Counted from the first letter of the stretch, positions 24,444-33,801 are shown. The stretch: DNA of 64,000 nucleotides from Pseudobacter ginsenosidimutans (GCF_007970185.1 NZ_CP042431.1:1674001-1738000), one strand, 5' to 3'. Notes: generated by a model from the sequence alone, not told the origin. Program-made: numbers and translations.

Positions 24444-27400
24444 ATGAGCAAAGCTTTACTGGTATTACTGTTTACTTTCACAGCCGGCACTACTATGGCC
24501 CAGAAGATCTCGGGCAGTATCAAAGGCAAACTCACAGATTCAACGTACAGAGAACAATTGGCGGAAGCTACCGTATCAGTAATGCATGCGGAGGATTCAA
24601 CACTTGTATCCTTTAAATTATCCAACGACAAAGGTGAATTCGAAATAAAAGATCTCGATACCGGCACCTTCCGGCTTCTGATCACTTACCAGGGATACCA
24701 GCCTTACTCAAGGAAATTCAGTATTACCAAAGACTCTTTCAATATCGACTTCCGCACCATTTACATGGACAAGAAGACCACTTTACTGGATGAAGTGATC
24801 GTGGAAGCTCCACCCATCTCGATAAAAAAAGATACAGTGGAGTTCAGGGCAAGCGCTTTCAAAACCAAAGTGAATGCAACTGCTGAAGATCTTCTGAAAA
24901 AATTACCCGGTGTTCAGGTTGATAAGGATGGTAACGTAAAAGCACAGGGCGAAGATGTTCCCAAGGTATATGTAGATGGAAAAGAATTCTTCGGTACCGA
25001 TCCCAAGATGGCCACCAAGAATATTACTGCCGATATGATCGAGAGCATCCAGGTGTTTGATGATATGAGCGATCAGGCAAAGTTCACGCGCATCGATGAC
25101 GGTAGCCGTTCAAAGACCATCAATATCAAACTCAAAAAAGATAAAAGAAAAGGGTACTTCGGAAGAGCTACTGTGGGGGCGGGTACTGACGATCGTTACG
25201 AAGCAAGTCTCAGCTTCAATCGTTTCGATAACGACAGAAGGATCTCCATTCTTGGCGGTTCCAACAATGTGAACCGCCAGAATTTTTCTTTCAATGATGT
25301 GATCGGCGGCATGGGTGGCTTCGGTTCCAGGGGCGGTGGCGGAGGTATGAGCACTATGGGTGGCGGTGGATTTGGAGGTGGCGGCTTCGGCGGCGGCGGC
25401 GGTGGTCGTGGAGGTGGTGGTGGCCGCGGCGGCGGTGGAGGCGGTTTCGGTGGTGGAGGCGGTGGCTTCAACCTCGGCAGTGGCGGAAGTGGTATCACGA
25501 AAAACACATCAGCAGGGATCAACTATACAGACAAATGGGGAAGCAAACTGGATGTAACTGCCAGTTATTTCTTCTCTCAATCAAATACACTTTCAGACCG
25601 GTCCAGTTCAAGAACAACCTTTTTGCAGGATACGGTCCTGCGCCAGGTGGAGAATGCATTCTCAGACAACAGAAATCAAAACCATCGACTCAACCTGCGG
25701 ATGGAATATTATATCGATTCCATGAACTCCCTCCTGTTCACTTCCAACGGAACCGTTCAACATTCAACTTCCAGCCTTCTCGATACTTTCTCTACATACA
25801 AAAGTGTGAGCAAAGGACCGGAATACAGGTTCATCGATGGTCGTAATGAAAACACCAATGAAAGAGATGGTCTCAGTCTCAACAGTTACCTCCTCTATCG
25901 CAGGAAATTCAATAAAGTAGGAAGAACCCTTACATTGGGGTGGAACAACTCACTGAACAGAAGTGACGGTAACGGAAGAACGAATGCCCCATTCATCTAT
26001 TACAATGAAGACGGCTCGCTTGACCAGGTGATACCGCAGGATATCAGGAGTAATCAAAAAACAAGGTCCAACAATAATCAGTACAGTGTAACCTATACAG
26101 AACCTATCGGAAAGAATAAACTGATAGAAGTGAATTATGCATTCCAGGATAACAAAAGCACTTCCGATGCGAAATCTTACAGCTACAACGACCTTACCGG
26201 AAAGTATGACTCTGTAAACACTTCGCTCACCAATTCATTCGAGAACAAATACGCCATTCACCGTGGTGGCGCCAACTTCAGGATGCAATGGACAAATGCC
26301 AGTTTCCAATTGGGCGGCGCCATGCAATACTCCGAACTGGAAAGTATCAGCAACAGATTTGTGAAAGGGAGAGACACAACCTTGATTGTGTCTCAGTCGC
26401 AGCTCAATTTTGCGCCTACTGCCAATCTGAATTACCAGTTCACGAAAACACAGCACCTGCGCATCAATTATCGCGGAAGGACCAACCAGCCAAGCAGCAC
26501 TCAGTTACAGGATGTACCCGATGTGAGCAACAGGTTACAGATCCGTAACGGTAATCCCGGATTGAAACAGGAATACACGAATAATCTCTCAGTGAACTTC
26601 TCAAATTTCAACGTTCAGAATTTTCAGTATGTGAATGCGAATATGCAATTCTCCAATACCAGCAATAAGATCGTGAACAGCATTCAGGATGTACCTTCCG
26701 GAATACTGGAAGCAGACTCACTGGGTAAGGGTGCGCAATATATAGTACCTGTGAACATGAACGGTTCTTATAACACATCGGCCAATGTTACATTCGGATT
26801 TCCTCTGAAAGGAAAATTCAAAGGAAGCAATCTGAGCTTCAATACCAGTGGTACTTACAATAAAGACGGAAGTGTTTTATACGATGTAAAGAACTTCACC
26901 AAAACACTGGCGCTTACGCAGGGTGCAGGCATCAACCTCAGTTATAAAGACAATCTTCTTTTAGGACTGAATGCCAATCTTACTTATAATAATGTGAGCT
27001 ATTCTTCCTCCAGGGCATTGCAGCAAGACCAGAAATATTTCACGCAGACCTATTCTGCAGATGTTAGCTATACTTTCTTCAAAAGCCTGGTGTTCTCTAC
27101 CGACTTCGATTACCTGATCAATACAGGTAGAACAGACGGATTCAATCAAAGCATTCCATTGCTTAATACCAGCCTGGCTTTGCAGGTATTCAAAAAGAAG
27201 AATGGCGAGATAAAATTCTCTGTATACGATCTGCTGAATCAGAACCAGAGTATCAGCAGGTCAGTTGGTGATAACTATATCCAGGATACAAGAACAGTGG
27301 TACTGCAAAGATATTTCATGCTCACTTTCATGTTCAACCTCAACAAAGCTGGGGATAACAGGCAGCAACGACCTGCAGGTATGCCCGGCAATATGCCGAG

Positions 27401-27449
27401 GAATATTGAAAGACAGATGCGGAATATGGAGCGAAGTGGAACTAACTAA
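24444..27449 (+). CDS. Outer-membrane beta-barrel receptor with Gly-rich insert
   Basis: A 1001-residue protein with signal peptide MSKALLVLLFTFTAGTTMA, cut before QKISGSIKG. A carboxypeptidase-regulatory-like domain (~20-115) is followed by a TonB-plug-like region (LKKLPGVQVDKDGNV, VYVDGKEFFGTDPKMATKN, ~130-215). The outer-membrane beta-barrel family domain runs to the C-terminus. An almost pure Gly stretch at about residues 290-350 (GGGGFGGGGFGG type) sits before the barrel. Family members are TonB-dependent-receptor relatives; the ligand is unknown. ATG 24444 is preferred to 24366 because it starts the signal peptide. It is a paralogue of the gene at 30150. A terminator follows. Confidence 0.9.
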   Translation: MSKALLVLLFTFTAGTTMAQKISGSIKGKLTDSTYREQLAEATVSVMHAEDSTLVSFKLSNDKGEFEIKDLDTGTFRLLITYQGYQPYSRKFSITKDSFNIDFRTIYMDKKTTLLDEVIVEAPPISIKKDTVEFRASAFKTKVNATAEDLLKKLPGVQVDKDGNVKAQGEDVPKVYVDGKEFFGTDPKMATKNITADMIESIQVFDDMSDQAKFTRIDDGSRSKTINIKLKKDKRKGYFGRATVGAGTDDRYEASLSFNRFDNDRRISILGGSNNVNRQNFSFNDVIGGMGGFGSRGGGGGMSTMGGGGFGGGGFGGGGGGRGGGGGRGGGGGGFGGGGGGFNLGSGGSGITKNTSAGINYTDKWGSKLDVTASYFFSQSNTLSDRSSSRTTFLQDTVLRQVENAFSDNRNQNHRLNLRMEYYIDSMNSLLFTSNGTVQHSTSSLLDTFSTYKSVSKGPEYRFIDGRNENTNERDGLSLNSYLLYRRKFNKVGRTLTLGWNNSLNRSDGNGRTNAPFIYYNEDGSLDQVIPQDIRSNQKTRSNNNQYSVTYTEPIGKNKLIEVNYAFQDNKSTSDAKSYSYNDLTGKYDSVNTSLTNSFENKYAIHRGGANFRMQWTNASFQLGGAMQYSELESISNRFVKGRDTTLIVSQSQLNFAPTANLNYQFTKTQHLRINYRGRTNQPSSTQLQDVPDVSNRLQIRNGNPGLKQEYTNNLSVNFSNFNVQNFQYVNANMQFSNTSNKIVNSIQDVPSGILEADSLGKGAQYIVPVNMNGSYNTSANVTFGFPLKGKFKGSNLSFNTSGTYNKDGSVLYDVKNFTKTLALTQGAGINLSYKDNLLLGLNANLTYNNVSYSSSRALQQDQKYFTQTYSADVSYTFFKSLVFSTDFDYLINTGRTDGFNQSIPLLNTSLALQVFKKKNGEIKFSVYDLLNQNQSISRSVGDNYIQDTRTVVLQRYFMLTFMFNLNKAGDNRQQRPAGMPGNMPRNIERQMRNMERSGTN
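25310..25495 (+). repeat. GGN-codon low-complexity tract encoding poly-Gly
   Basis: About 185 nt of near-continuous GGN codons within the beta-barrel gene, encoding Gly with scattered Phe, Arg, Ser and Met. Its paralogue at 30150 has only a short Gly run at the same place, so the tract has probably expanded by slippage. Confidence 0.8.
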
Positions 27450-27470
27450 AAAATTAAGTTGATCAAAGGG

Positions 27471-27496
27471 CCCGTTCAATTTTGAACGGGTTTTTT
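27471..27496 (+). terminator. Rho-independent terminator of the beta-barrel gene
   Basis: CCCGTTCA pairs with TGAACGGG around the 4-nt loop ATTT, followed by six Ts, 21 nt after the stop codon. Confidence 0.85.
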
Positions 27497-27530
27497 ATTA
27501 TCCATTAAGTATAGTAAGATTATTTTTGCA

Positions 27531-27538
27531 TGGTGCAG
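27531..27538 (+). promoter_or_regulatory. -7 box upstream of the COG2865-type gene
   Basis: TATTTTTG is a perfect TAnnTTTG match located about 55-70 nt before the likely start codons (27593 or 27608). The -33 box is not obvious. Confidence 0.4.
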
Positions 27539-27592
27539 TTCCTTTTATGAAATAGCTTTTTGGTAAGGCGGCCTGATGAGTCAATAATTCAA

Positions 27593-29113
27593 ATGAGAAA
27601 AAAACAAATGAATTTAGAACGTATAGGGCGCCTATTGACGGAAAAAGAAAACATTCGTCTCGAGTTTAAGGCTGCTACTGATGCATTGCCTGGAAATCTT
27701 TTTGAATCGATCTGCGCCATGCTCAACCGGGATGGCGGCGATATCCTTTTGGGAGTTGAAGATAATGGCAAAGTAATAGGTGTAAATGAAGACTCGGTTT
27801 CCAAAATGGTGACGGACCTGGTTAATCTTTCTAATAATTCACAGAAAATTGACCCGCCGTTTATTCTATTCCCTCAAGTTTATGAAATCGATGGAAAAAG
27901 GATAATACATATCCAGGTACCAGCGAGTTCTCAGGTACATAAAACAGGAAGGATCATTTACGATCGAAGTAATGATGGTGATTTTAAAGTTGAACAACCC
28001 TACCGGATTGCAGAAATGGCGAATCGTAAACGCAACCATTACTCCGAAGGGATGATTTATCCGGCTTTGCGAATGGAAGACTTAAAACTGGATTTGTTTA
28101 CCAAAGTGAGAAATCTTATTCGAAGTCATAATCCTGATCACCCCTGGCTGATATTAGACAACCAGCAAATGTTGGAAATTTCCGGCTTATGGAAGAAGGA
28201 TCACTTGTATGGACAGGAGGGTTTTACCTTGGCCGCTGCTTTATTATTGGGAAAAGATGAGGTAATTCAAAACATAATACCTCATTATAAAATTGATGCC
28301 CTGGTAAGGATCAATAATCTTGAACGATACGACGATCGCTTATACATACAGTCCAACCTTGTGGATGCTTATGACATGTTGTTGGATTTTGTAAACCGTC
28401 ATCTTCCAGATAAGTTTTACCTGGAAGGAGCATAACGGATAAATCTTCGAGCTACTATTTTCCGGGAAATTATTACAAATCTTATCATTCATCGGGAGTA
28501 CACCAATGCTACCCCGGCAACATTTATCATTTATGCAGACCGCGTGGAGACAAGTAACGCCAATAACCCTCACGGTAAAGGTCCAATTGATCCCACTAAT
28601 TTTGTTCCCTTCCCTAAAAACCCATCGATTGCGAAATTCTTTATTCAACTGGGACGCGCCGAAGAGCTGGGCTCAGGGATTTTGACTACCACCCGTTTAA
28701 TGAAAGAATATGCAGGTAATGGAAGAGCAATGTTTATAGAGGGCAGAACTTTTAAGACGATCATACCTCGTCCAGACAGAAAGACGATTGCGATAAGTGA
28801 CACGATAAGTGTTACAGTAAATGACACGATAAATGACACGATAAATGACACGATAAATGACACGATAAATGACACGATAAATGACACGATAAGTGATCTA
28901 ATAAAAGATAGATTAATTAAGGCGATAAAGCTGTTGTATGAAAAACCGGGTATGAAGGTCAATGAATTGATTAAGGAACTGGAAGTATCTGAGCGAACAG
29001 CAAAACGGGATCTCGAGAAAATTAGAAGTTTGATAGAGTATCGGGGCAGTAAGAAAACAGGCGGGTATTTTCTTTCCGACTATATGCTCTCAAAGCTGAA
29101 CAGAGCATTTTGA
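27593..29113 (+). pseudogene. AlbA_2 / COG2865 ATP-binding regulator interrupted by an in-frame stop
   Basis: One reading frame from 27593 to 29113 encodes a COG2865-type protein. It has the N-terminal AlbA_2 DNA-binding domain (ENIRLEFKAA, GDILLGVEDNGKVIGV), a middle region, and an ATPase-like part (FREIITNLIIHREYTN, AEELGSGI). A C-terminal winged helix follows (VNELIKELEVSERTAKRDLEKIR). A TAA at 28433-28435 breaks it just after FYLEG-A, where relatives continue with Gln-Arg-Ile-Asn. The frame is unchanged after the stop, so a single CAA-to-TAA change is the simplest cause. The second part could start at ATG 28544 but would lack the ATPase core start. The likely product is non-functional unless the stop is read through. 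Confidence 0.75.
28799..28894 (+). repeat. 12-bp tandem repeat inside the interrupted regulator
   Basis: Six exact or near-exact units of GACACGATAAAT (starts 28823, 28835, 28847, 28859, 28871, 28883) with a degenerate unit at 28799. They encode a repeated Asn-Asp-Thr-Ile linker between the ATPase part and the winged helix. The unit length keeps frame, so copy number can vary without a frameshift. Confidence 0.9.
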
Positions 29114-29136
29114 GCGATAACTGTTCAACTATTGTA

Positions 29137-29167
29137 AAATAAAAGTCCCGGCCTTTTGGGCCGGGAC
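29137..29167 (-). terminator. Minus-strand terminator of the 53-residue ORF
   Basis: GTCCCGGCC pairs with GGCCGGGAC (9 bp). On the minus strand it is followed by TTTTATTTTA; on the plus strand no T-tract follows. It lies 51 nt after the stop of the small minus-strand ORF. Confidence 0.65.
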
Positions 29168-29217
29168 CAGCACATACAATGTGGTTTCAGAGGTAAGTGC
29201 TTATAGGTGTAGAGGAA

Positions 29218-29379
29218 CTATCTCCTTTTGGCATAACCGGGAGTGCTGATCGGCGATTGGCCAACCATCAACACAGAGCAGATACTTCTGAGGAAATTAA
29301 ATAGATTGAATGTGGGTCTGTAGATTCCGCTGTAGACTTTAGTACGGTGGACATCGTAGTACATAGTCTTCTTTTTCAT
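29218..29379 (-). CDS. Small 53-residue protein, unrecognised
   Basis: ATG at 29379 opens a 53-codon frame starting MKKKTMYYDVHRTKVYSGIY and ending PGYAKRR before TAG. The sequence is basic, with a moderately hydrophobic middle (FNLFNFLRSICSVLMVG). A strong hairpin plus T-tract on the same strand 51 nt after the stop supports a real transcription unit. An 8-bp inverted repeat lies upstream (29407-29455). It is read opposite to its neighbours. It might be a small membrane-associated or regulatory peptide, but nothing identifies it. It could instead be a non-coding RNA gene whose frame is open by chance. Confidence 0.5.
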   Translation of the reverse strand: MKKKTMYYDVHRTKVYSGIYRPTFNLFNFLRSICSVLMVGQSPISTPGYAKRR

Positions 29380-29406
29380 TGATATTGGTTTAGGATATAA
29401 AATTCA

Positions 29407-29455
29407 TGGCGTACCATAGCTAACAACGAGACTTTGTAGAAATTATTGTACGCCA
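29407..29455. promoter_or_regulatory. Inverted repeat upstream of the 53-residue ORF
   Basis: TGGCGTAC (29407-29414) and GTACGCCA (29448-29455) are perfect complements 33 nt apart. They lie 28-76 nt before the small minus-strand ORF and just upstream of the plus-strand promoter at 29475. It could be an operator or a leader hairpin. Confidence 0.4.
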
Positions 29456-29474
29456 CCCCATAGTATTTTTCCTA

Positions 29475-29505
29475 TTTGATCAGGAAAAAGGTATTACTAA
29501 TTTTC
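29475..29505 (+). promoter_or_regulatory. Promoter of the secreted protein at 29523
   Basis: TTTG (29475-29478) and TAATTTTC (29498-29505, one mismatch) are 19 nt apart. The start codon follows 17 nt after the -7 box. Confidence 0.5.
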
Positions 29506-29522
29506 GGGCAAATCCACGGCCC

Positions 29523-30047
29523 ATGAAAAGTGTACAGATCCTGTTACTCTTTTTGATAACAACTATAACGGTAACGGCACAGGGCGTTTTCAGCAATCAA
29601 ACCAATGCTGCATTGCAGCGGGTGATTGAAGACTACCCTAACCGGTTTAAGAATATAAAAGGCGACCTGCTACAGGAAAGCAACAACTCGGCCGATTACC
29701 AATCCAAGGTTCAGATCCCGGGATCACTCAACTGTGTGATCTCGCTGGCCAATCAACCTGCGTCCGTTTCCAACTGGACATGCTCCATCTACCTCTCACC
29801 CGATTACGATAAGGCAAGACAGAAATACCAGGAACTCTACGACCAGATCAGCAATACCATCATTCGAATAAAAGGACAAAAACCGTTCATTCTTAACGGG
29901 TCCTACACAACACCGGAACAGGAAAGTAAATCAACCGCCACCCGCTTTCAAATGACCCCCGCCCCCGAATGCGTGCAAAACCTGAAGATCGAGATCAGCC
30001 TCCGCTACCGCGAAGAATGGGAAGTGGTACTCAGCGTATATGAATAG
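29523..30047 (+). CDS. Small secreted protein of unknown function
   Basis: A 174-residue protein with a Sec signal peptide (MKSVQILLLFLITTITVTA, cut before QGVFSN). The mature part has one helix-rich region (ALQRVIEDYPNRFKNIKGDL), two cysteines (in LNCVIS and NWTCSIY) and a third near the end (PAPECVQNLKIEISLRYREEWEVVLSVYE). I recognise no family name. Its position 102 nt before a beta-barrel receptor gene in the same direction suggests, without proving, a periplasmic partner role. It has its own promoter. Confidence 0.7.
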   Translation: MKSVQILLLFLITTITVTAQGVFSNQTNAALQRVIEDYPNRFKNIKGDLLQESNNSADYQSKVQIPGSLNCVISLANQPASVSNWTCSIYLSPDYDKARQKYQELYDQISNTIIRIKGQKPFILNGSYTTPEQESKSTATRFQMTPAPECVQNLKIEISLRYREEWEVVLSVYE

Positions 30048-30149
30048 CTGAATTATTAACCTTCATTAACATTAAAGCAAGACTGGTTAACCTGTTTTGG
30101 AAACATCCAGGAATACTTTCGTAGGTAATAACCCACGAACGGAACTGGT

Positions 30150-32948
30150 ATGAAAAAATTATTCTACGCACTTGTGCTGACAATTCTTCCCTCTCTCCTG
30201 TTTGCCCAGAAAAATGGAATGGTAAAAGGTGTATTGTATGACTCTGTTACCAAACAGGCCGTCAGTTCTGCCACCATTAGCCTCCTTCATCAGAAGGACT
30301 CATCCCTGGTGGGCTTTACAATGTCTGATGATCAGGGGAAGTTCCACTTGGATAAACTGTCTAACGGGAAATACAGGCTGATGATCACGCATGTGAACTA
30401 TCATAACAGTAACCAGTTATTCTCCATCAGCGATACTTCAGGCCAGAAAGATCTTGGACGAATATTCCTGGCTGATCTTTCACAAACACTGCAGGAAGTA
30501 GTAGTAACGGCGGAAGCTCCTCCTATCACTATGTTGGGCGATACAGTTCAATACAATGCAGGCTCTTTCAAAGTTGCGCCCAATTCCAATGTAGAGCAGC
30601 TCCTGAAAAAACTGCCTGGTGTAAAAGTGGACAAAGACGGCTCAATCACCGCCCAGGGTGAGAAAGTGAAAAAGGTATTGGTAGATGGAAAAGAATTCTT
30701 CGGTAACGATCCTAAAATGGCTACCCGCAATCTTCCCGCAGACGCAGTGGACAAAGTGCAGGTATACGACAAGCTCAGCGAACAGGCACAGGTAACGGGT
30801 TTCGATGATGGCAGCAGTCAGAAGACCGTAAACCTGAAACTGAAAAAAGATAAAAACAAAGGCATGTTCGGTAGAGTTACTGCCGGAGGCGGCACAGACG
30901 ACAGGTTCGAGGGCCGCTTCAACCTGAACTCCTTCAATGGCAACAGGAGACTTTCCCTGGTGGGCATGACCAACAATACCAACTCCGATGGATTCTCTTT
31001 CAATGATATCATGTCTATGACCGGCGCCCGCGCCAGCATTGCTGGCGGCGGGGGTATTACCATGGTTACAATGGATGCCAGCGCACTGCAGGGAGGTTCC
31101 GGCAGCAGCGGCAATATCCGCACTATCTGGGGAGGCGGGGTGAACTACAATGATATGATCGGCAAAGCCGATGTGTCCGGAAACTATTTTTACAATCACT
31201 ACAATCCCAGGACAGCCTCGGAAACCAGCCGGCAGAATTTTTTGGGAGACAGTTCCTGGCTGTACAAACAATCATCAATAACCGATAATATCAATAATAG
31301 CCATCGCCTCAACATGGTGGCGGATATTCCACTCGATTCCTTTCATTCCATCCGCATCGCTCCATCGATCAATACACAGGATACGCGGAACAATGTGAGC
31401 AGGGATTATAAAACAATGCTGAACGATGGCAAGCTGGTGAATGAAGGCTCCAACAGAAGCACAGATCACACAAAGGGATATACTTTCAAAAATGATATCC
31501 TCTTTCGAAAATTATTCAGGAAGCAGGGCCGTACTTTTTCTCTAAATCTCTCTACCAATCTGAATGCAAGTGATGGCAAAGGCACACTGCAGTCTGCCAC
31601 CGGCTTTTACAAACCAGCCGGCAGCCTTACCAACAGGGATACCATCAGTCAGCGCAATGAGCAATCCTCCGATCTGCGCAGCTACCAGGCAAAAGCCGTG
31701 TACACTGAGCCCATCTTCAAAAGATCATTACTCGAATTCAGTGCCGGCAATAGTTATCAGAAAGCCGGCTCTCAAAAAACTACCTGGGATATCGATCGCA
31801 CCAGCAAACAGGAAAAGGTTAATGAGGATTATTCCAATGATTATACAAATACCTATGGTACAACTGAAGCGGGAATGCGCTTTCGTTCCAAGGGAAAAAA
31901 ATACGAATATTCACTGGGTGGCTCCTGGCAAAGAGCGAGCCTGAGCGGCACCATTACCGCGGGCACCAAAGATTCTGTGCTGAAAAAAGACTTTGATAAT
32001 TTTTTACCGAATGCCACTTTCAAGTATACATTCAAGCAAATGCATATTCTGAACCTGATGTACAGGACCAGCACCAATCAACCATCGGCAGGCCAGCTGC
32101 AACCTGTACCTGATAACAGCGATCCCCTGAATATCCGCCTTGGTAATCCGGATCTGAAGCAGGAATTCAATAATATGCTAACGATGGGCCTCAACATGGT
32201 GAACCCCTATGAAGGCAGAAGTCTCTTCTTCAACCTGACTGCCCAGCTCACCAACAATAAGATCGTTGACGGAGATTCACTCACGGAGAAGGGTATTCGC
32301 ATTACTAAACCTGTAAATGCCAACGGCGTGTACAATCTCTCCGGCAATGTAAATGCAGGATTGCCTTTGAAATTTTTCAAAGGAAGGCTGGGGTTGGGAT
32401 CATCTGTTAATTACAGCAGCAGCAAACAGTTGCTCAATCAAAAGGAGAATCAGATCCGCAGCTTTACTGCCGGTCCGAATGTAAGCCTGGACCTGAGCCT
32501 AACCGATATGCTGGATATTACCTTGAGAGCGGGCGTGAATTACAACAGGGTTAAGTATGCGTTAAGCCCTGAATTGAATAACAAATATTTCAGTCAAACC
32601 TATGAATCTGAACTGAGCTGGACCTTGCCAAAGGATTTCTTTTTCACTACCGATTTTAGTTATGTGGCCAATAACCGGTTGACCGAAGGTTATAATCTTC
32701 GGGTACCATTATGGAATGCGTCGGTAAGTAAACAGTTTTTGAAGAACAAGCGGGGCGAAATAAGAATTTCTGCATTCGATCTGTTGAATCAAAACGTAGA
32801 TGTCACCCGGAATGCTGATCGTAATTACATCGAAGACGTAAGATCTACGGTGCTGCAAAGGTATTTCCTGCTAACGTTCACCTATAACCTGAATAAGATG
32901 GGCGGACCTCCCGGCGGAGGCGTACAAATCCGAACAATCGGCCGCTAA
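30150..32948 (+). CDS. Outer-membrane beta-barrel receptor (paralogue of 24444)
   Basis: A 932-residue protein with the same architecture as the gene at 24444. It has signal peptide MKKLFYALVLTILPSLLFA, a carboxypeptidase-regulatory-like domain (~20-115), a plug-like region (LKKLPGVKVDKDGSI, VLVDGKEFFGNDPKMATRN), and an outer-membrane beta-barrel. The barrel ends in a motif also seen in the paralogue (ISAFDLLNQN, TVLQRYFLLTFTYNLNK). It has only a short Gly run (AGGGGITM) where the paralogue has about 60 residues. It is likely TonB-dependent uptake or export machinery with an unknown ligand; no substrate-binding lipoprotein is adjacent. A terminator follows at 32980. Confidence 0.9.
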   Translation: MKKLFYALVLTILPSLLFAQKNGMVKGVLYDSVTKQAVSSATISLLHQKDSSLVGFTMSDDQGKFHLDKLSNGKYRLMITHVNYHNSNQLFSISDTSGQKDLGRIFLADLSQTLQEVVVTAEAPPITMLGDTVQYNAGSFKVAPNSNVEQLLKKLPGVKVDKDGSITAQGEKVKKVLVDGKEFFGNDPKMATRNLPADAVDKVQVYDKLSEQAQVTGFDDGSSQKTVNLKLKKDKNKGMFGRVTAGGGTDDRFEGRFNLNSFNGNRRLSLVGMTNNTNSDGFSFNDIMSMTGARASIAGGGGITMVTMDASALQGGSGSSGNIRTIWGGGVNYNDMIGKADVSGNYFYNHYNPRTASETSRQNFLGDSSWLYKQSSITDNINNSHRLNMVADIPLDSFHSIRIAPSINTQDTRNNVSRDYKTMLNDGKLVNEGSNRSTDHTKGYTFKNDILFRKLFRKQGRTFSLNLSTNLNASDGKGTLQSATGFYKPAGSLTNRDTISQRNEQSSDLRSYQAKAVYTEPIFKRSLLEFSAGNSYQKAGSQKTTWDIDRTSKQEKVNEDYSNDYTNTYGTTEAGMRFRSKGKKYEYSLGGSWQRASLSGTITAGTKDSVLKKDFDNFLPNATFKYTFKQMHILNLMYRTSTNQPSAGQLQPVPDNSDPLNIRLGNPDLKQEFNNMLTMGLNMVNPYEGRSLFFNLTAQLTNNKIVDGDSLTEKGIRITKPVNANGVYNLSGNVNAGLPLKFFKGRLGLGSSVNYSSSKQLLNQKENQIRSFTAGPNVSLDLSLTDMLDITLRAGVNYNRVKYALSPELNNKYFSQTYESELSWTLPKDFFFTTDFSYVANNRLTEGYNLRVPLWNASVSKQFLKNKRGEIRISAFDLLNQNVDVTRNADRNYIEDVRSTVLQRYFLLTFTYNLNKMGGPPGGGVQIRTIGR

Positions 32949-32979
32949 TGCTATAATAAACAATTGAACTGTAAAAAGG

Positions 32980-33006
32980 TCCCGTTGAACTGACGGGATT
33001 TTTTTA
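32980..33006 (+). terminator. Rho-independent terminator
   Basis: TCCCGT pairs with ACGGGA around a 7-nt loop, followed by seven to eight Ts, 31 nt after the beta-barrel gene stop. Confidence 0.8.
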
Positions 33007-33228
33007 TAGTATTTTTTCGAAGGCATCACGGTATATTATGCGAGTGTATTGACAAGAATCATGAATGTGGAAATATTTTGTGCGTCAAATACTTAACCGG
33101 TACATATAATCGTTGAATTACATGTTGATCTCGTATAAATCCTATTTGACTAGAGGTTTTATATGATTATAATTACACCTTGATTTTTTTGATCAGGGGA
33201 CTTCTTATTCTACCCAAACCCAATTCGT

Positions 33229-33768
33229 ATGAAACCACTGGTGCTCTCAGCTGTAATGGCTGCTGCATGTGTGTCGGCTTCCGGGCAGGCCCTACCCTCC
33301 ATCGACCCGGATGTTATCAATGTTGCCGGCGGAACTTTTAAAAAGGGATATTACTCCCTTGATTTCAGCATTGGTGAGGCAACGCTGATCAATACGATGA
33401 AGAGCCCGGGTAATAATTTCTTTCTCACCAACGGCTTTTTGCAACCCTACATAATTGGTTTTAATATTCCTGTTGAGAATCCTCATTTTTCGGAGGATGA
33501 AGTGCGCATCTATCCCAATCCAACTTTCGGTCCATTTGAGCTGAATATTTTTACCGAACAGCATGGTAAGGTGAAGATCTATCTGGTAGACAGACTTGGA
33601 AAGATCTTGTACACGAAGGAGAATCAGACATTCGGATTTGGATATCGTGATCGTATCGATCTGTCGCGTTATCCGAATGGCGTATACACCTTGAAAGTGG
33701 AACTGTTCCCGGATGATGGCAGTCGCAGCAAAAAAGGAACATATAAAATCATTAAAGTAGGCAGATAA
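33229..33768 (+). CDS. Small T9SS-sorted secreted protein
   Basis: A 179-residue protein with signal peptide MKPLVLSAVMAAACVSASG, a short N-terminal domain (SIDPDVINVAGGTF, LDFSIGEATLINTM, FFLTNGFLQPY), and a T9SS type A sorting domain. The sorting domain starts at VRIYPNPTFGPFELNIF and ends NGVYTLKVELF...KIIKVGR. The N-terminal pattern (GEA, then LTNGFLQP) recurs in many small Bacteroidota proteins encoded beside large repeat proteins. It leads an operon with the 1724-residue repeat protein, 33 nt downstream. It should be exported and may decorate the surface; no catalytic motif is seen. Confidence 0.85.
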   Translation: MKPLVLSAVMAAACVSASGQALPSIDPDVINVAGGTFKKGYYSLDFSIGEATLINTMKSPGNNFFLTNGFLQPYIIGFNIPVENPHFSEDEVRIYPNPTFGPFELNIFTEQHGKVKIYLVDRLGKILYTKENQTFGFGYRDRIDLSRYPNGVYTLKVELFPDDGSRSKKGTYKIIKVGR

Positions 33769-33801
33769 CAGTAAAACAACTCCCCCTTAAATCCAATTTT
33801 T

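Noticed and set aside
25196-25522. Proline-rich minus-strand frame
   Set aside because: Antisense of the GGN (Gly) tract; no independent evidence.
28799-28894. CRISPR-like array
   Set aside because: The units are only 12 bp, contiguous, without spacers, and lie inside a coding frame.
27593-29113. Frameshift as the cause of the split regulator
   Set aside because: The upstream and downstream parts are in the same frame (distance divisible by three), so a nonsense change explains the split better.
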